44,865 bases of DNA from Desulfofundulus thermobenzoicus (GCF_009428905.1 NZ_WHYR01000027.1:1-44865); one strand, 5' to 3'; shown: positions 8,646 through 17,595, counted from the first letter of the stretch. The notes: generated by a model from the sequence alone, not told the origin. Made by a program: numbers and translations.

Positions 8646-9440
8646 GTGATTAAGCTGATCGACAGTCACGCCCACCTGGACGACGGGCAGTTTGACGCCG
8701 ACCGGGATCAAATGCTGGTCCGGGCGCAACAGGCGGGTGTGGTGCAAATCATCAATGCGGCCTATGATCTGCCTTCGTCGGCCCGGTCGGTGGACCTGGC
8801 CCGGCACTATTCTTTTGTTTTTGCGGCGGTGGGTGTTCACCCCCACGATGCGGAAGGTTTGCCGGCGGATTACCTGGAGCAGCTGCGGGAGATGGCCCGC
8901 CTGCCTGAGGTGGTGGCCATCGGGGAGATGGGCCTGGACTACTACCGGGATTTAAGCCCCCGGGAGGTGCAGCAAAGGGTCTTCCGGGAACAGCTGGCCC
9001 TGGCCCGGGAATTGAACCTGCCGGTAATCATCCACGACCGGGACGCCCATGCCGATACCCTGGACATCCTGCGCAAAGACGGCGTAAGCCCGGCCGGGGG
9101 AGTGATGCACTGCTTTTCCGGCAGCCGGGAAATGGCCGAAGCCTGCCTGGCCCTGGGTTTTTATATTTCCTTTGCCGGGCCGGTAACCTATCCCAACGCC
9201 CGCCGGCCCAAGGAAGTGGCTGCGTGGGTTCCCCTGGACCGCCTGCTGGTGGAGACGGACTGTCCCTATCTAACTCCCCAGGCCCGCCGGGGCAGGCGTA
9301 ATGAACCGGCCTGCGTCCGTTACGTAGCGGAGGAAATAGCGGCGTTAAGGGGTATTCCCGTGGAGGAAGTGGCCCGGGCCACCACGGAAAACGCCCGGCG
9401 GCTCTTTGGCCTGCCCGTGTGTCAGGGGACGGTTCTTTGA
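8646..9440 (+). CDS. tatD: TatD-family metal-dependent hydrolase / 3'-5' DNase
   Basis: 264 residues starting at GTG 8646 with GAAAGGGGA upstream; a longer reading from 8523 continues the PIN remnant and is rejected. Motifs: DSHAHLDD (H-x-H), GVHPHD, GEMGLDYY, IIHDRDA, MHCFSGS and VETDCPYL, the complete metal-ligand set of the TatD amidohydrolase family. The C-terminus normally ends shortly after RLFGLP; here the last residues and the stop codon lie within a REP-like palindrome (9419-9443). Confidence 0.93.
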   Translation: MIKLIDSHAHLDDGQFDADRDQMLVRAQQAGVVQIINAAYDLPSSARSVDLARHYSFVFAAVGVHPHDAEGLPADYLEQLREMARLPEVVAIGEMGLDYYRDLSPREVQQRVFREQLALARELNLPVIIHDRDAHADTLDILRKDGVSPAGGVMHCFSGSREMAEACLALGFYISFAGPVTYPNARRPKEVAAWVPLDRLLVETDCPYLTPQARRGRRNEPACVRYVAEEIAALRGIPVEEVARATTENARRLFGLPVCQGTVL

Positions 9441-9443
9441 CAC
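9419..9443 (+). repeat. REP-like palindromic element
   Basis: GTGTCA and TGACAC arms flank GGGGACGGTTCTT. This type of GTGTCA...ACGGTTC...TGACAC sequence is a common extragenic palindrome in clostridial genomes, associated with RAYT-type transposases (from memory). It supplies the stop of tatD. Confidence 0.65.
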
Positions 9444-9531
9444 GTTTTTCGATTGCTTGTGTAATCTGTTTTAAGGCCACGGGCAGTGCTATAATGGAAT
9501 AATGGAGAAAAGATATAGGGAGAGGAAAAGG

Positions 9532-10065
9532 ATGAGCGAAACCAAAGGGTTGATCCTGGTCTTTACCGGTAACGGTAAGGGTAAAACCACCGCCGCCCTG
9601 GGTATGGGCCTGCGGGCCTGGGGCCAGGGGATGCGGGTGCTGGTGCTGCAATTCATTAAAGGGGGCTGGCGGTACGGTGAACTGAACGCCACCGAACGGC
9701 TGGGGGGCCGTTTTGCAATCCGCCAGCTGGGGGAAGGGTTTACCCGGGCGGATAACGGCAAAACCATGGGGGACCACCGGGAGGCGGCCAGGCACGCCCT
9801 GGAGGAAGCCAACAAAGAAATAAACGCCGGCAATTTTGACCTGATCATCCTGGACGAAATTCTCTACGCCTTAAAGTTCGGCCTGATCGACATGGAGGAG
9901 GTTTTGGCCCTGCTGGATAAAAAGCCGCCCCACCTGCACCTGGTGCTCACCGGCCGGGACGCTCCCCCGGAAATCATCGACCGGGCCGACCTGGTGACGG
10001 AAATGAGGGAAATAAAGCACCACTATAAAAAAGGGATTAAGGCCCAGCGGGGGGTTGAGTTTTAA
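9532..10065 (+). CDS. cobO: Cob(I)yrinic acid a,c-diamide adenosyltransferase (CobO/BtuR type)
   Basis: 177 residues from ATG 9532, which has GGGAGAGG five nt upstream (an ATG at 9502 would add ten residues). P-loop FTGNGKGKTTAALG at residues ~10-23, then QFIKGGW, YGE, DLIILDEI and LVLTGRDAPPEIIDRADLVTEM, the full CobO/BtuR signature. It adds the 5'-deoxyadenosyl ligand to corrinoids, and may supply or salvage cofactor for the many corrinoid proteins further on. No neighbouring cobalamin genes. Confidence 0.92.
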   Translation: MSETKGLILVFTGNGKGKTTAALGMGLRAWGQGMRVLVLQFIKGGWRYGELNATERLGGRFAIRQLGEGFTRADNGKTMGDHREAARHALEEANKEINAGNFDLIILDEILYALKFGLIDMEEVLALLDKKPPHLHLVLTGRDAPPEIIDRADLVTEMREIKHHYKKGIKAQRGVEF

Positions 10066-10144
10066 AGCTCGTGCGGAATATGGAAGAAGTCCTTTTATCT
10101 TATTTGCTGGACTATTTTCTGGTACGATAATGCTGGTGATCTGG

Positions 10145-10330
10145 ATGAACGGCGGCCTGCCAAAGGACAAATACGATACCACCATAAAAGAACTCTTTGC
10201 CGACAGCGAAGAGGACCTGATCCGTTTTTTTCGGCCAGATGCAAACCCGGGTAATCCGGCAATTGAATATCGAGTTTCCCCTTGTGAAGAAAAAAAGAAA
10301 GCGGAGCAGGTCATTGAAATGATTTTCCGG
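10145..10330 (+). pseudogene. Rpn/DUF4351-like transposase-related protein, fragment
   Basis: From ATG 10145 the frame reads KDKYDTTIKELFADSEEDLI, resembling the start of the Rpn (recombination-promoting nuclease)/PD-(D/E)XK-type family. It then jumps to a Lys/Glu-rich segment (EEKKKAEQVIEMIF) that looks like a C-terminal part, so the middle appears deleted. A possible promoter (TTGCTG at 10104, 16 nt, GATAAT at 10126) lies upstream. It runs into repeat copy 2. Confidence 0.4.
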
Positions 10331-10335
10331 AAGGG

Positions 10336-10435
10336 GGATATCACCCTGTTTCTGCTGGACCGTAAGCGTTGGGTGCAGGCCCTGGCCAGCGGTCGGATCG
10401 AAAAATTGGGGCCCCGGCGGTACAGGTGGAATGGA
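10336..10435 (+). repeat. Repeat copy 2 (collapsed toxin-antitoxin locus)
   Basis: 96 of 100 positions match 6701-6800. It keeps the frame LFLLDRKRW but the start of the small gene is replaced by the Rpn-like fragment, and the nucleotidyltransferase that follows in copy 1 is absent. Confidence 0.85.
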
Positions 10436-10482
10436 TCTGGAAGTCTGCCGGTTGCGCAAATGCAGCCGGTTAAAATATTGCC
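10434..10482 (+). repeat. Repeat tail copy 2
   Basis: Matches 7415-7465 and is joined directly to repeat copy 2, showing a deletion of about 610 bp relative to the first locus. Confidence 0.7.
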
Positions 10483-10546
10483 TCCCTTGAGATGTTGCTT
10501 CCCGGACAGTCGAGGTATAACTTTACCTCTATTTTCGGAACATTTT

Positions 10547-10879
10547 CTATCTCTCGAAGCGGAGTGCTTCGATGGGGTCCAGCCCCGCCGCCTTTCTGGC
10601 AGGGTAATACCCGAAGAAAATGCCAACCACTGCTGAAAAACCCGCGGACAACAATATGGAAGGCACTGTAACAAACGTCGGCCATCCGAAAGCTTTTGAA
10701 ATAATCCTGGAGCCAGTGATTCCAACGATAATTCCCACAACTCCCCCTATCAAGCAGAGAATCAGGGCTTCTACCAGGAACTGGTTACGGATATTGCCTT
10801 CGGTGGCCCCCACGGCCATGCGCAGGCCAATCTCTCTTGTTCTCTCCGTAACGGAAACTCCTCGTATTCCAGTTGGCAA
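10547..10879 (-). pseudogene. MacB/FtsX-type ABC permease, C-terminal fragment
   Basis: 110 residues: SVTERTREIGLRMAVGAT, a transmembrane segment, then GYYPARKAAGLDPIEALRFE, the universal end of MacB-type permeases. The ATPase gene and the first ~290 residues of permease are missing, and the fragment begins five nt after the sensor kinase stop. Read as the remnant of an exporter once co-transcribed with the two-component system. Confidence 0.8.
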
Positions 10880-10884
10880 CCGGT

Positions 10885-12252
10885 TTAAATAACGTCCCCT
10901 GATGGGATTTTAACCGTCGAAGATACACCGCCCCTCTCATTTTTCAGGTTGATCGCTCCCCGGTACATTTTTACGATCCGCTGCACTATAGTCAACCCAA
11001 GCCCGAATTTGCCCTCCCGGCCCTTATGGAAAGGCTGGAACAGCTGGTCGAGGATGTGGGGCTCAATCCTGGAACCGTCATTCCAGAAACAGAGGACTAT
11101 CTCCCTTTTTTCATCGCTTAGCCCGAGGCTGATCTCAAGGCGAGAAAGCGCATAACGAAGGTGATTTTCCAGCAGGTTCTCAATCATCACCCGGAGGACT
11201 TCTTCATTCCCTGAAATACTCACCGGCTTTAAATCCAGCAGGCATGCTATTTCCGGCCGTTGCGGGCACAGGCGCTGAACTACATTTTCAACCAATCTGT
11301 CCAATTTCACCTCTTTTTGAACCTGATCCCTGGTCGCCAGGTAATCAAGCCGTGTCAGGTAAAGCAACTGCTTGACCAGTTTTTCCAGGCGCGCACCTTC
11401 CTCGTCGATCACCTGGATGCTGCCGTCCAGATCGCCTTTGGGGTAGACCCCGTCCTGGATGGCCTGGGCATAGCTGCGGATTACCATGACGGGCGTTTTC
11501 AACTCGTGGGAGATATTTTGCAACATCGATTGCTGCATCTCGTCCTGGCGAACAAGCTGCCGGCGCATAATCTCGATGGAGCGGGCCAGCCGTCCAATTT
11601 CATCGCCACGCTTCACATCCAGGGGTTCATGCCAGTTGCGGCCGGCAATTCGCTTAACATGCTTTTCCATTTGAAGCAGCGGCCGGGTCAGGTAACGGGC
11701 AATAAAAAGGGAAGCAAACCAGCTGATTATCAAGGCGATACCGGTGAATACCATAAAGTTAAACAATAATGATTTTATAAACCTGTCCTCTTCCGATTTT
11801 CTTATAAGGGCAACCTGATAGAGGGGGCGCCCGTAGGCCTCCTCTTTTCTTATGACATAGCGCATCTTTTCCTGGCCACCGTTATATTCATAAAGATTGG
11901 TGGATGTCTTCTGGGACATTGCGTTTTGCAGGATTTCCTGGATAAACGCAGATGAAAACATTTGTTTGGCCTCTGCGGGTATGGTTGTCCCGTCAGCTAA
12001 AACTATAAAATCACGAATCCGGAAGTCCGGCCTGCCCAGAACAGGGGGTCCGGGCGGTGGTCCGGGGGGCATCATTCCCCCCCCGGCACTTTTTTCAGGC
12101 GGTTTTTCCGGCGGTGGCTGAGGCCCCATCATGCTGGCTGTAAAAAAGTTGCGGATCAGAAAGGGCATGATTAGTATGACAATCACATACACCAGCAGGC
12201 TGACCAGCGAAAGGGCCAGCCACATTTTTACCGTCAGCGAGATTTTTTTCAT
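10885..12252 (-). CDS. Membrane sensor histidine kinase
   Basis: 455 residues from ATG 12252 (a longer frame to 12351 has no ribosome site). TM1 near residues 10-32, an extracytoplasmic domain starting with a Pro/Gly/Met-rich stretch, TM2 near ~175-195, HAMP, dimerisation box QNISHELKTPVMVIRSYAQA (phospho-acceptor His), N-box ENLLENHLRYA and G2 box FGLGLTIV. The G1 box (DxGxG) is weak (NDGSRIE). It acts with the response regulator encoded upstream. A 47-nt piece of this gene's TM1 region recurs at 17509-17555. Confidence 0.9.
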   Translation of the reverse strand: MKKISLTVKMWLALSLVSLLVYVIVILIMPFLIRNFFTASMMGPQPPPEKPPEKSAGGGMMPPGPPPGPPVLGRPDFRIRDFIVLADGTTIPAEAKQMFSSAFIQEILQNAMSQKTSTNLYEYNGGQEKMRYVIRKEEAYGRPLYQVALIRKSEEDRFIKSLLFNFMVFTGIALIISWFASLFIARYLTRPLLQMEKHVKRIAGRNWHEPLDVKRGDEIGRLARSIEIMRRQLVRQDEMQQSMLQNISHELKTPVMVIRSYAQAIQDGVYPKGDLDGSIQVIDEEGARLEKLVKQLLYLTRLDYLATRDQVQKEVKLDRLVENVVQRLCPQRPEIACLLDLKPVSISGNEEVLRVMIENLLENHLRYALSRLEISLGLSDEKREIVLCFWNDGSRIEPHILDQLFQPFHKGREGKFGLGLTIVQRIVKMYRGAINLKNERGGVSSTVKIPSGDVI

Positions 12253-12366
12253 CGGGTTATCATCCCTGAACAGAAGCAGAAGTCGCAGAATGCCGGTACC
12301 GGCGTAAAAACAGTACAGGTCAAGGAACGGCCCTCCTCGCAAACCACGCAAAACATTGGAAATTGA

Positions 12367-12612
12367 TTAAAGTTGCTTTCTTTTGAATAAAAGGCAAAAA
12401 TACATATAGAACCCGGTCGATGTAGTAATAATCAATGCCAGTGCCGTGAAATCGCAAATAATGGTAGACAGGCCGGCATATTTTCCCGTGTGCAAACGCA
12501 TCCACAAGCGTCCGGTTCGGTTTGCCGGGCCATCCTGGTTTTCTGGTTCAGGCCGATCTTGGTCACTGGTATCGGAGTGGGGATTATATCCGGTGCCCTG
12601 GTCCGGGATCAC
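12367..12612 (-). CDS. Small PepSY-associated membrane helix protein
   Basis: 81 residues starting at GTG 12612, four nt after the response regulator stop. The N-terminal half is polar; the C-terminal half reads GRLWMRLHTGKYAGL followed by one or two membrane segments and a basic tail (FKRKQ). The W-x-x-x-L-H-T-G motif and following helices match the last part of PepSY-associated TM proteins. It could be a truncated gene or a genuine small accessory protein of the two-component system; its in-operon spacing favours expression. Confidence 0.5.
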   Translation of the reverse strand: MIPDQGTGYNPHSDTSDQDRPEPENQDGPANRTGRLWMRLHTGKYAGLSTIICDFTALALIITTSTGFYMYFCLLFKRKQL

Positions 12613-12615
12613 ACA

Positions 12616-13278
12616 TTAAACCGTCATCCTGTATCCAAAACCATATATGGTTTCAATGCGGAGGTCCGGCATTTTTTTCCGCAGACGCCGCACCAGATCG
12701 TCTACGGACCGGTCGCTGCCGACGTGATCCACGCCCCAAACGTGGTTGATAATCTGATCCCTTGAAAGGGCCTGCCCCTTTCTCCTGGCAAAAAATAGCA
12801 GCAGGTCAAATTCCTTGGATGTTAATTCAATCATTTCCTGCCCCCTAAGAACCATCCGCCTGTCTTCATCCAGAACATAGGGATACAGGTTGAACAGGGA
12901 ACTTCCCGGCGTTGATTTGTAAACCCGTTCCAGGAGCCGGTGAACGCGGATAACCAGTTCCCGGGGCGAAAAAGGTTTTGCCAGGTAGTCGTCACTTCCC
13001 ATCTCCAGCCCTATAATTCGATCCAGATCGGCATCCCGGGCCGATATATAGATAATCGGGACGTCCGGCGACACCTCTTTGATGCTGCGCAGGAGCTGGT
13101 ACCCGTCGATATCGGGAAGCATGATGTCCAGTATCCACAGGTGGGGACGCTCTCCCATGGCCTGCAGGGCCGATTGCCCGTCATAGAAGGACCGCACTTC
13201 CCAGCCCTCTTTTTCCAGGTAGGAAACCAGTATTTTACTCAAGTTTACTTCGTCTTCAACCAGGTATACACGGTACAA
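12616..13278 (-). CDS. OmpR/PhoB-family response regulator
   Basis: 220 residues from TTG 13278, with a GGGGGGG ribosome site about 7 nt upstream. Receiver domain: EDE acidic pair near residue 8, phospho-acceptor Asp in LWILDIMLPDIDGY (~residue 51), ISA and KPFSPREL (conserved Lys). C-terminal winged helix: LTSKEFDLLLFFARRKGQ and ..VDDLVRRLRKKM. Pairs with the kinase downstream. A promoter segment ~440 nt upstream is duplicated in front of the glycosyltransferase operon. Confidence 0.92.
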   Translation of the reverse strand: MYRVYLVEDEVNLSKILVSYLEKEGWEVRSFYDGQSALQAMGERPHLWILDIMLPDIDGYQLLRSIKEVSPDVPIIYISARDADLDRIIGLEMGSDDYLAKPFSPRELVIRVHRLLERVYKSTPGSSLFNLYPYVLDEDRRMVLRGQEMIELTSKEFDLLLFFARRKGQALSRDQIINHVWGVDHVGSDRSVDDLVRRLRKKMPDLRIETIYGFGYRMTV

Positions 13279-13832
13279 GCGCCAGCCCCCCCTCTCTTTT
13301 TCTGTATTATACCACGTATTATATCAAAAGCCGGGCCAGAACGCTCCCCCCTGACCGTCGGTCAGGCATTATCTGGCAAGCTTCCACCCACCAATCCGGG
13401 GCGCGCCCCGCCGGCAAAAAACAGCTCTGCAGGTCCAAGAATAATCCCCGTCCCGAACATTTACCCCCGGCCAGGAGAACCGGTCAATTATGTAGCTTGC
13501 GAAGCGGGGGTGGGGCGGTCCTCTTCCGTCGCGCCGCCACCGTTATTCCGGGGTGGTTTTCCTTCCGGCATGATCCGTAGATTGCTTCCAACAAACCCCT
13601 TATGTTACTTGATGCAACTTGTTCTTCATTTGTTTCATACACACCCCTTTCTGTAAATATTTAGCATTTAGGTGGCGCCACACTTAAATACATATATACA
13701 GGTGGAATACGGAAAAATTATCAAGGAAATATGGGAAATTGTAAAAACGTTTAAAGTCCGGGCAATAGCTGCCTTATCACCAGGAGGATTCCGGTGTTGC
13801 ATAATCTTTACCGAATACCGATAATTTTTTCC
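13279..13832. other. Intergenic region upstream of the response regulator
   Basis: No gene supported. Holds a CTGACC-GTC-GGTCAG hairpin at 13351-13365 and the promoter-bearing repeat at 13672-13747. Confidence 0.5.
13672..13747 (-). promoter_or_regulatory. Duplicated promoter segment, copy 1
   Basis: On the minus strand: TTTACA (13745-13740), 17 nt, GATAAT (13722-13717), then the perfect palindrome GTGGCGCCAC (13672-13681) about 40 nt downstream. It is nearly identical to 17596-17671 and points toward the response regulator. The palindrome could be an operator. Confidence 0.6.
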
Positions 13833-14327
13833 TCAGTCATGGTAACCTCTCCCTGCAAACGGAAGTGCGAGTATTGAATGGTCATGACACACTTCCTTCA
13901 GCGCATCTGTCACCTGATTCTCTCCGCCTTTTCCAGGGTTTTCTGTAAATACCCAGAATCGACTTCCCGTAAAGTTCACAACGATACCGCACCCTGTGGC
14001 CGCAAACTTACTGAGCCAAAGTTGCAGGTGAGTTACATCGTGCAAGATGAAAAGCAAGCCGGATGATATTAGCAGGGAAAGCCCGTTCACGATGATAAAC
14101 TTCACAACCTCCGGGATGCTCGCTTTGCGCGCAACCCGGAACGTCCATTTTCTATTGAGAAAGAAACTGTTCGCTACACCGGATGAATAGGAGAGTATCT
14201 GGGCAAGGAGGTACGGCACCCCGCCCAGAGTCAGAAGAAAAAAGGCGGTAAAGTCTACTACGGTATTTCCCAAACCTACGGTACAAAAACGCAGGAACTG
14301 GAGAGCCTTGTGTTTATTTTTGCACAC
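13833..14327 (-). CDS. GtrA-family membrane protein
   Basis: 164 residues, four predicted membrane segments, with the family signatures FLRFCTVGLGNTVVDF, NSFFLNRKWTF and NFTGSRFWVF. GtrA proteins are thought to help flip or present polyprenyl-phosphate sugars. GTG 14327 is used with GAGGTGAGC just upstream, inside the end of the GT2 gene (14-nt overlap). Third gene of a leftward operon with GT2 and GT39. Confidence 0.88.
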   Translation of the reverse strand: MCKNKHKALQFLRFCTVGLGNTVVDFTAFFLLTLGGVPYLLAQILSYSSGVANSFFLNRKWTFRVARKASIPEVVKFIIVNGLSLLISSGLLFILHDVTHLQLWLSKFAATGCGIVVNFTGSRFWVFTENPGKGGENQVTDALKEVCHDHSILALPFAGRGYHD

Positions 14328-15291
14328 TCCAGCTCACCTCTTCAGGCTTTCGATTTTCAACTTCTTGCTTATTCCGGAGAATGTATAGCGGCCGGTTTTT
14401 CGTTTCATCGTAAATTCTGCCGACATACTCTCCCAGGATCCCCAAAATGATGAGGATCACACCATTCAGTAACAGCAGGGAGGCAATTACCGACGCCCAC
14501 CCGGCAACTGTACTGGCAGTGAATAATCTTTGACCCAAAGAGATCACCAGATAGACAAAACTTGCGAACGAGATCACAAAACCGAGATACGTGGCCAACT
14601 TCAACGGTTTATTGGAGAAAGAGGTAATCCCATCCATCGCGAAGCGCAGCATTTTCTTCAGCGGGTATTTGGTTTCTCCGGCCAATCGTTCCTCCCGGAC
14701 ATACTCGACGGCCGCCTGACGGAAGCCCACCCAGCTGACCAGGCCGCGGACATAGCGGTTTTTCTCCCGGATACCGCGCATGGCTTCGCACACTTTCCGG
14801 TCGATCAGGCGGAAGTCGCCGGTATCAAGTGGAATGTTGACTTCTGTCAACACGCGCAGTGTGCGATAAAACAGGGATGCGGTCAATTTTTTGAACAGTG
14901 TCTCGCCTTTCCGTTTTAAACGCTTGGCATAGACGACTTCATATCCTTTTTGCCATTTCTCAATCATTAGCGGGATCAGCTCGGGCGGATCCTGCAAATC
15001 GGCGTCGATAATCACAATGGCGTCCCCGCACGCATAATCCATGCCTGCGGTAATCGCTATTTGATGCCCGAAATTGCGGGAGAAATCAAGCAGGCTTACA
15101 CAATCGTCCTTTTCCGCAAATCCTTTGATTATTTCTGCCGTCCGATCCTCGCTTCCATCGTTGACAAACAACAATTCATACGGTTCACCGATGGATTGCA
15201 TGACCTGTGTTAACCGGCGATATGTTTCATGAATAACGGCTTCTTCGTTAAAAACTGGAATGATAATGGAGTAACGGACGTTTCCTTTCAT
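14314..15291 (-). CDS. Polyprenyl-phosphate glycosyltransferase (GT2, DPM1/GtrB-like)
   Basis: 325 residues. GT-A fold with SIIIPVFNEE, FVNDGSEDRT, DADLQDPPELIP (DxD region) and RFAMDGITSFSNKPL, then two C-terminal membrane segments. Transfers a sugar from a nucleotide donor to undecaprenyl phosphate. GAGGTG lies just before ATG 15291. Together with the GT39 enzyme and GtrA it resembles the Bacillus YkcC-YkcB arrangement. Confidence 0.92.
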   Translation of the reverse strand: MKGNVRYSIIIPVFNEEAVIHETYRRLTQVMQSIGEPYELLFVNDGSEDRTAEIIKGFAEKDDCVSLLDFSRNFGHQIAITAGMDYACGDAIVIIDADLQDPPELIPLMIEKWQKGYEVVYAKRLKRKGETLFKKLTASLFYRTLRVLTEVNIPLDTGDFRLIDRKVCEAMRGIREKNRYVRGLVSWVGFRQAAVEYVREERLAGETKYPLKKMLRFAMDGITSFSNKPLKLATYLGFVISFASFVYLVISLGQRLFTASTVAGWASVIASLLLLNGVILIILGILGEYVGRIYDETKNRPLYILRNKQEVENRKPEEVSWSVQK

Positions 15292-15319
15292 TACACCTCA
15301 TCCTCATTACGTTTTGGGC

Positions 15320-17446
15320 TTAGTTGTTGATTTTGTATAAAGTCCTGTCGTTCCCCATTCCCGGAGGACCACCTTGCGGAGCGTTTGATTGCCACTCTTC
15401 TTTTGGAACCTCCGTACTGTTTGCCCGGATCCAATCCATCACTTCGTTGTTGCCGCCGCCTCCTCTGGCTCCGAAACCGGAATACGAAGGGATCAGGAAA
15501 TATTTCACTTCTTTGTCCGCCACCATTTGTTTCAATTTCTCGACCGTGAGAATGGGGTCGGAGCCACTGAACCCGCCCATAGCCATGACAGCTTTTCCGG
15601 TTTCAATGATATACGGTGCTGCCGTATTGGCATCGGTAGTGGCAAAAAGGTAAGTTTCCCCCGTATTATTCCTGGTTACATATTCAAGTAATTTCGTATT
15701 GATACGGGAGTTTATCCCGCCCCCCATACCCTGTCCCGGACCGAACCCCGGTTGATTGGGACCGGCCTGCGGCAGCATGCTGTTGCCGCCATACAGAAGC
15801 GGAGTGGCCGCCCAGTACAATGGCGCCACCAGCAATACCAGCATTCCGGCCATTGCAGCGATCGAAGACAGCTTCTGTTTCTTTGCGGCAAGGAACAATA
15901 CAAGCGATAACCCGATTCCCGCCGCTCCGATGCCAACCGGCCATCCCATGCCGATTTGCTCCTGGTAGGGCTGCAGCATATACAGTTCAAAAGCTGTAGC
16001 AGCCAGAAGGCCCGATGGCAAGAGCCACTTTTTCCAGCCTTCTTTGTCCCGGTACTGGTTCCAGAGCTCCACCCAGCCCGCTCCTGCAAGCGCCGCAACC
16101 GGTGGGGCGAGCATGATCAGGTAATAGTGATGGAAGAAGCGCGCTACGCTGAAAAACCCCATCGCCGGGAGCAGCCAGGCCAGCCAGAACAAGGTTTCTT
16201 TTTGTTTATCACTGAGCTGCTTTCTTGGGCGAATGCCTGCCAGCAAACCGGCGCAGGCGAACGCTACAAAGGGCAGCAACCAGCTGATTTGTCCGGAGAG
16301 TTCACTTTGAAACAGCCGCAGCGGCCCCGGCTGACCGGTACCGAACGCACCGCCGCCCCTTCGCCCCTGCGGCCCGCCCCCGCCAAAGCCGGGCATTGGC
16401 CCCTGTCTACCATTTGCGTCCGGGCCGAAGCCTTCAGGCATGAGACTCCCACCCTGCGGCACTTGCTGCGGGCCGGGCATATTGTTTCCACCCTGCGGCG
16501 CTTGCTGCGGGCCGGGCATGCTGTTTCCATCCTGTTGCACAAGCTGCTGGCGGGGTACACTGTTTCCGTTCTGCGGTATTTGCCGCTGGACCGGCACGGC
16601 TCCCGGGCCCGGCGGCGTTTGTCGCTGGTTTGGCGCTGCGCCGGGACCCATGCCCCCGGTGAGGCGAGATATCCCGTTATAGCCGAAGGCAAGCTCCAGT
16701 ACGGAGTTCGTTTTACTGCCCCCGATGTATGGCCGGTTTTCCGGTGGGGTCATATCTACGACGACCGCCCAGGACACGGACACCCCGGCCATGATCACCG
16801 TTGCCGCCGCAAGGATGGCCATTTTCTTTTTCCACTCGCTTTTGAAGGCAAGCAGGTAAAACACATAAAAAGCCGGCACGACCATGTAAGCCTGAAGCAT
16901 TTTTACATTAAAACCGACACCGATCACGGCAAAGGCCCCGAGAACCCAGGAAGGCTTCCGGTTGCGAACAGCCCGGAACAACATCCAGGTGGCCACAAGG
17001 AGCGTAAACACCAGCAGGCTGTCAATATTGTTCGTCCGGCTCACCGCAACAGCGATCGGTGTGCAGGCCGTAATCAGGCCCGCCAGCCGGGCGGCTGTTT
17101 TGCCAAAAGTTGGCTTGACCAGGTGATATACCAGAAAGACAGAACCGACGCCGGCCAGGGCCTGCGGGAGGATTACGCTCCAGCCGTGAACCCCGAAAAT
17201 CCGGGCGGATGCCGCCTGGACCCAGAGCGCCACCGGCGGTTTGTCCACTGTGACGTATCCCGCCGGATCAAACGAAGCGTAGAAAAAATTGTGAAAGCTC
17301 TGCAGCATACTGGTAACCGCCGCCGTGTAATAGGCGTTGGCGTACCGGTCTTCCCAGATGTTGAAAATATTCAAAAAAGCGGACAGCAGGGCGATGCCTA
17401 TCAGGATCATATCGAAACGTTGACCTTGTTTCGGTCTCACTGTCAT
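15320..17446 (-). CDS. GT39-family membrane glycosyltransferase (ArnT/YkcB-like)
   Basis: 708 residues, multi-pass membrane. The first loop carries WEDRYANAYYTAAVTSM, NFFYASFDPAG and VTVDKPPVALWVQ, characteristic of YkcB-type PMT relatives; the Asp of the ED pair is the likely catalytic residue. Residues ~265-375 form a hydrophilic Gly/Pro/Gln/Met-rich insert with imperfect repeats of the type P-Q-Q-x-P-Q-G-G-x-x-M-P-G. A soluble C-terminal domain follows. Probably transfers sugar from the polyprenyl carrier made by the GT2 enzyme to an envelope acceptor. AAAGGAG precedes ATG 17446. Confidence 0.9.
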   Translation of the reverse strand: MTVRPKQGQRFDMILIGIALLSAFLNIFNIWEDRYANAYYTAAVTSMLQSFHNFFYASFDPAGYVTVDKPPVALWVQAASARIFGVHGWSVILPQALAGVGSVFLVYHLVKPTFGKTAARLAGLITACTPIAVAVSRTNNIDSLLVFTLLVATWMLFRAVRNRKPSWVLGAFAVIGVGFNVKMLQAYMVVPAFYVFYLLAFKSEWKKKMAILAAATVIMAGVSVSWAVVVDMTPPENRPYIGGSKTNSVLELAFGYNGISRLTGGMGPGAAPNQRQTPPGPGAVPVQRQIPQNGNSVPRQQLVQQDGNSMPGPQQAPQGGNNMPGPQQVPQGGSLMPEGFGPDANGRQGPMPGFGGGGPQGRRGGGAFGTGQPGPLRLFQSELSGQISWLLPFVAFACAGLLAGIRPRKQLSDKQKETLFWLAWLLPAMGFFSVARFFHHYYLIMLAPPVAALAGAGWVELWNQYRDKEGWKKWLLPSGLLAATAFELYMLQPYQEQIGMGWPVGIGAAGIGLSLVLFLAAKKQKLSSIAAMAGMLVLLVAPLYWAATPLLYGGNSMLPQAGPNQPGFGPGQGMGGGINSRINTKLLEYVTRNNTGETYLFATTDANTAAPYIIETGKAVMAMGGFSGSDPILTVEKLKQMVADKEVKYFLIPSYSGFGARGGGGNNEVMDWIRANSTEVPKEEWQSNAPQGGPPGMGNDRTLYKINN

Positions 17447-17508
17447 GTTCTCCTTTCATTCACCGGCTGATTATCTGAGTAATACCGGTTAAGTTGCAGA
17501 TCTAATGA

Positions 17509-17555
17509 GGCATGATGAGCATGACAATCCCATACACCTGCAGCGTGACCAGCGA
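17509..17555 (-). pseudogene. Fragment of a sensor kinase paralogue (TM1 region)
   Basis: 47 nt aligned without gaps to 12164-12210 in the kinase gene, 41 identical. On the minus strand it reads S-L-V-T-L-Q-V-Y-G-I-V-M-L-I-M-P, a diverged version of the kinase TM1. Confidence 0.75.
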
Positions 17556-17595
17556 ATCTCGTGGTTCGTTCCCCCAGTACATGTTTTGTGGTTAT

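Noticed and set aside
15956..17470. Long plus-strand open frame opposite the GT39 gene
   Set aside because: Antisense shadow of a GC-rich gene with clear family motifs; the translation is rich in His/Arg/Pro and matches nothing.
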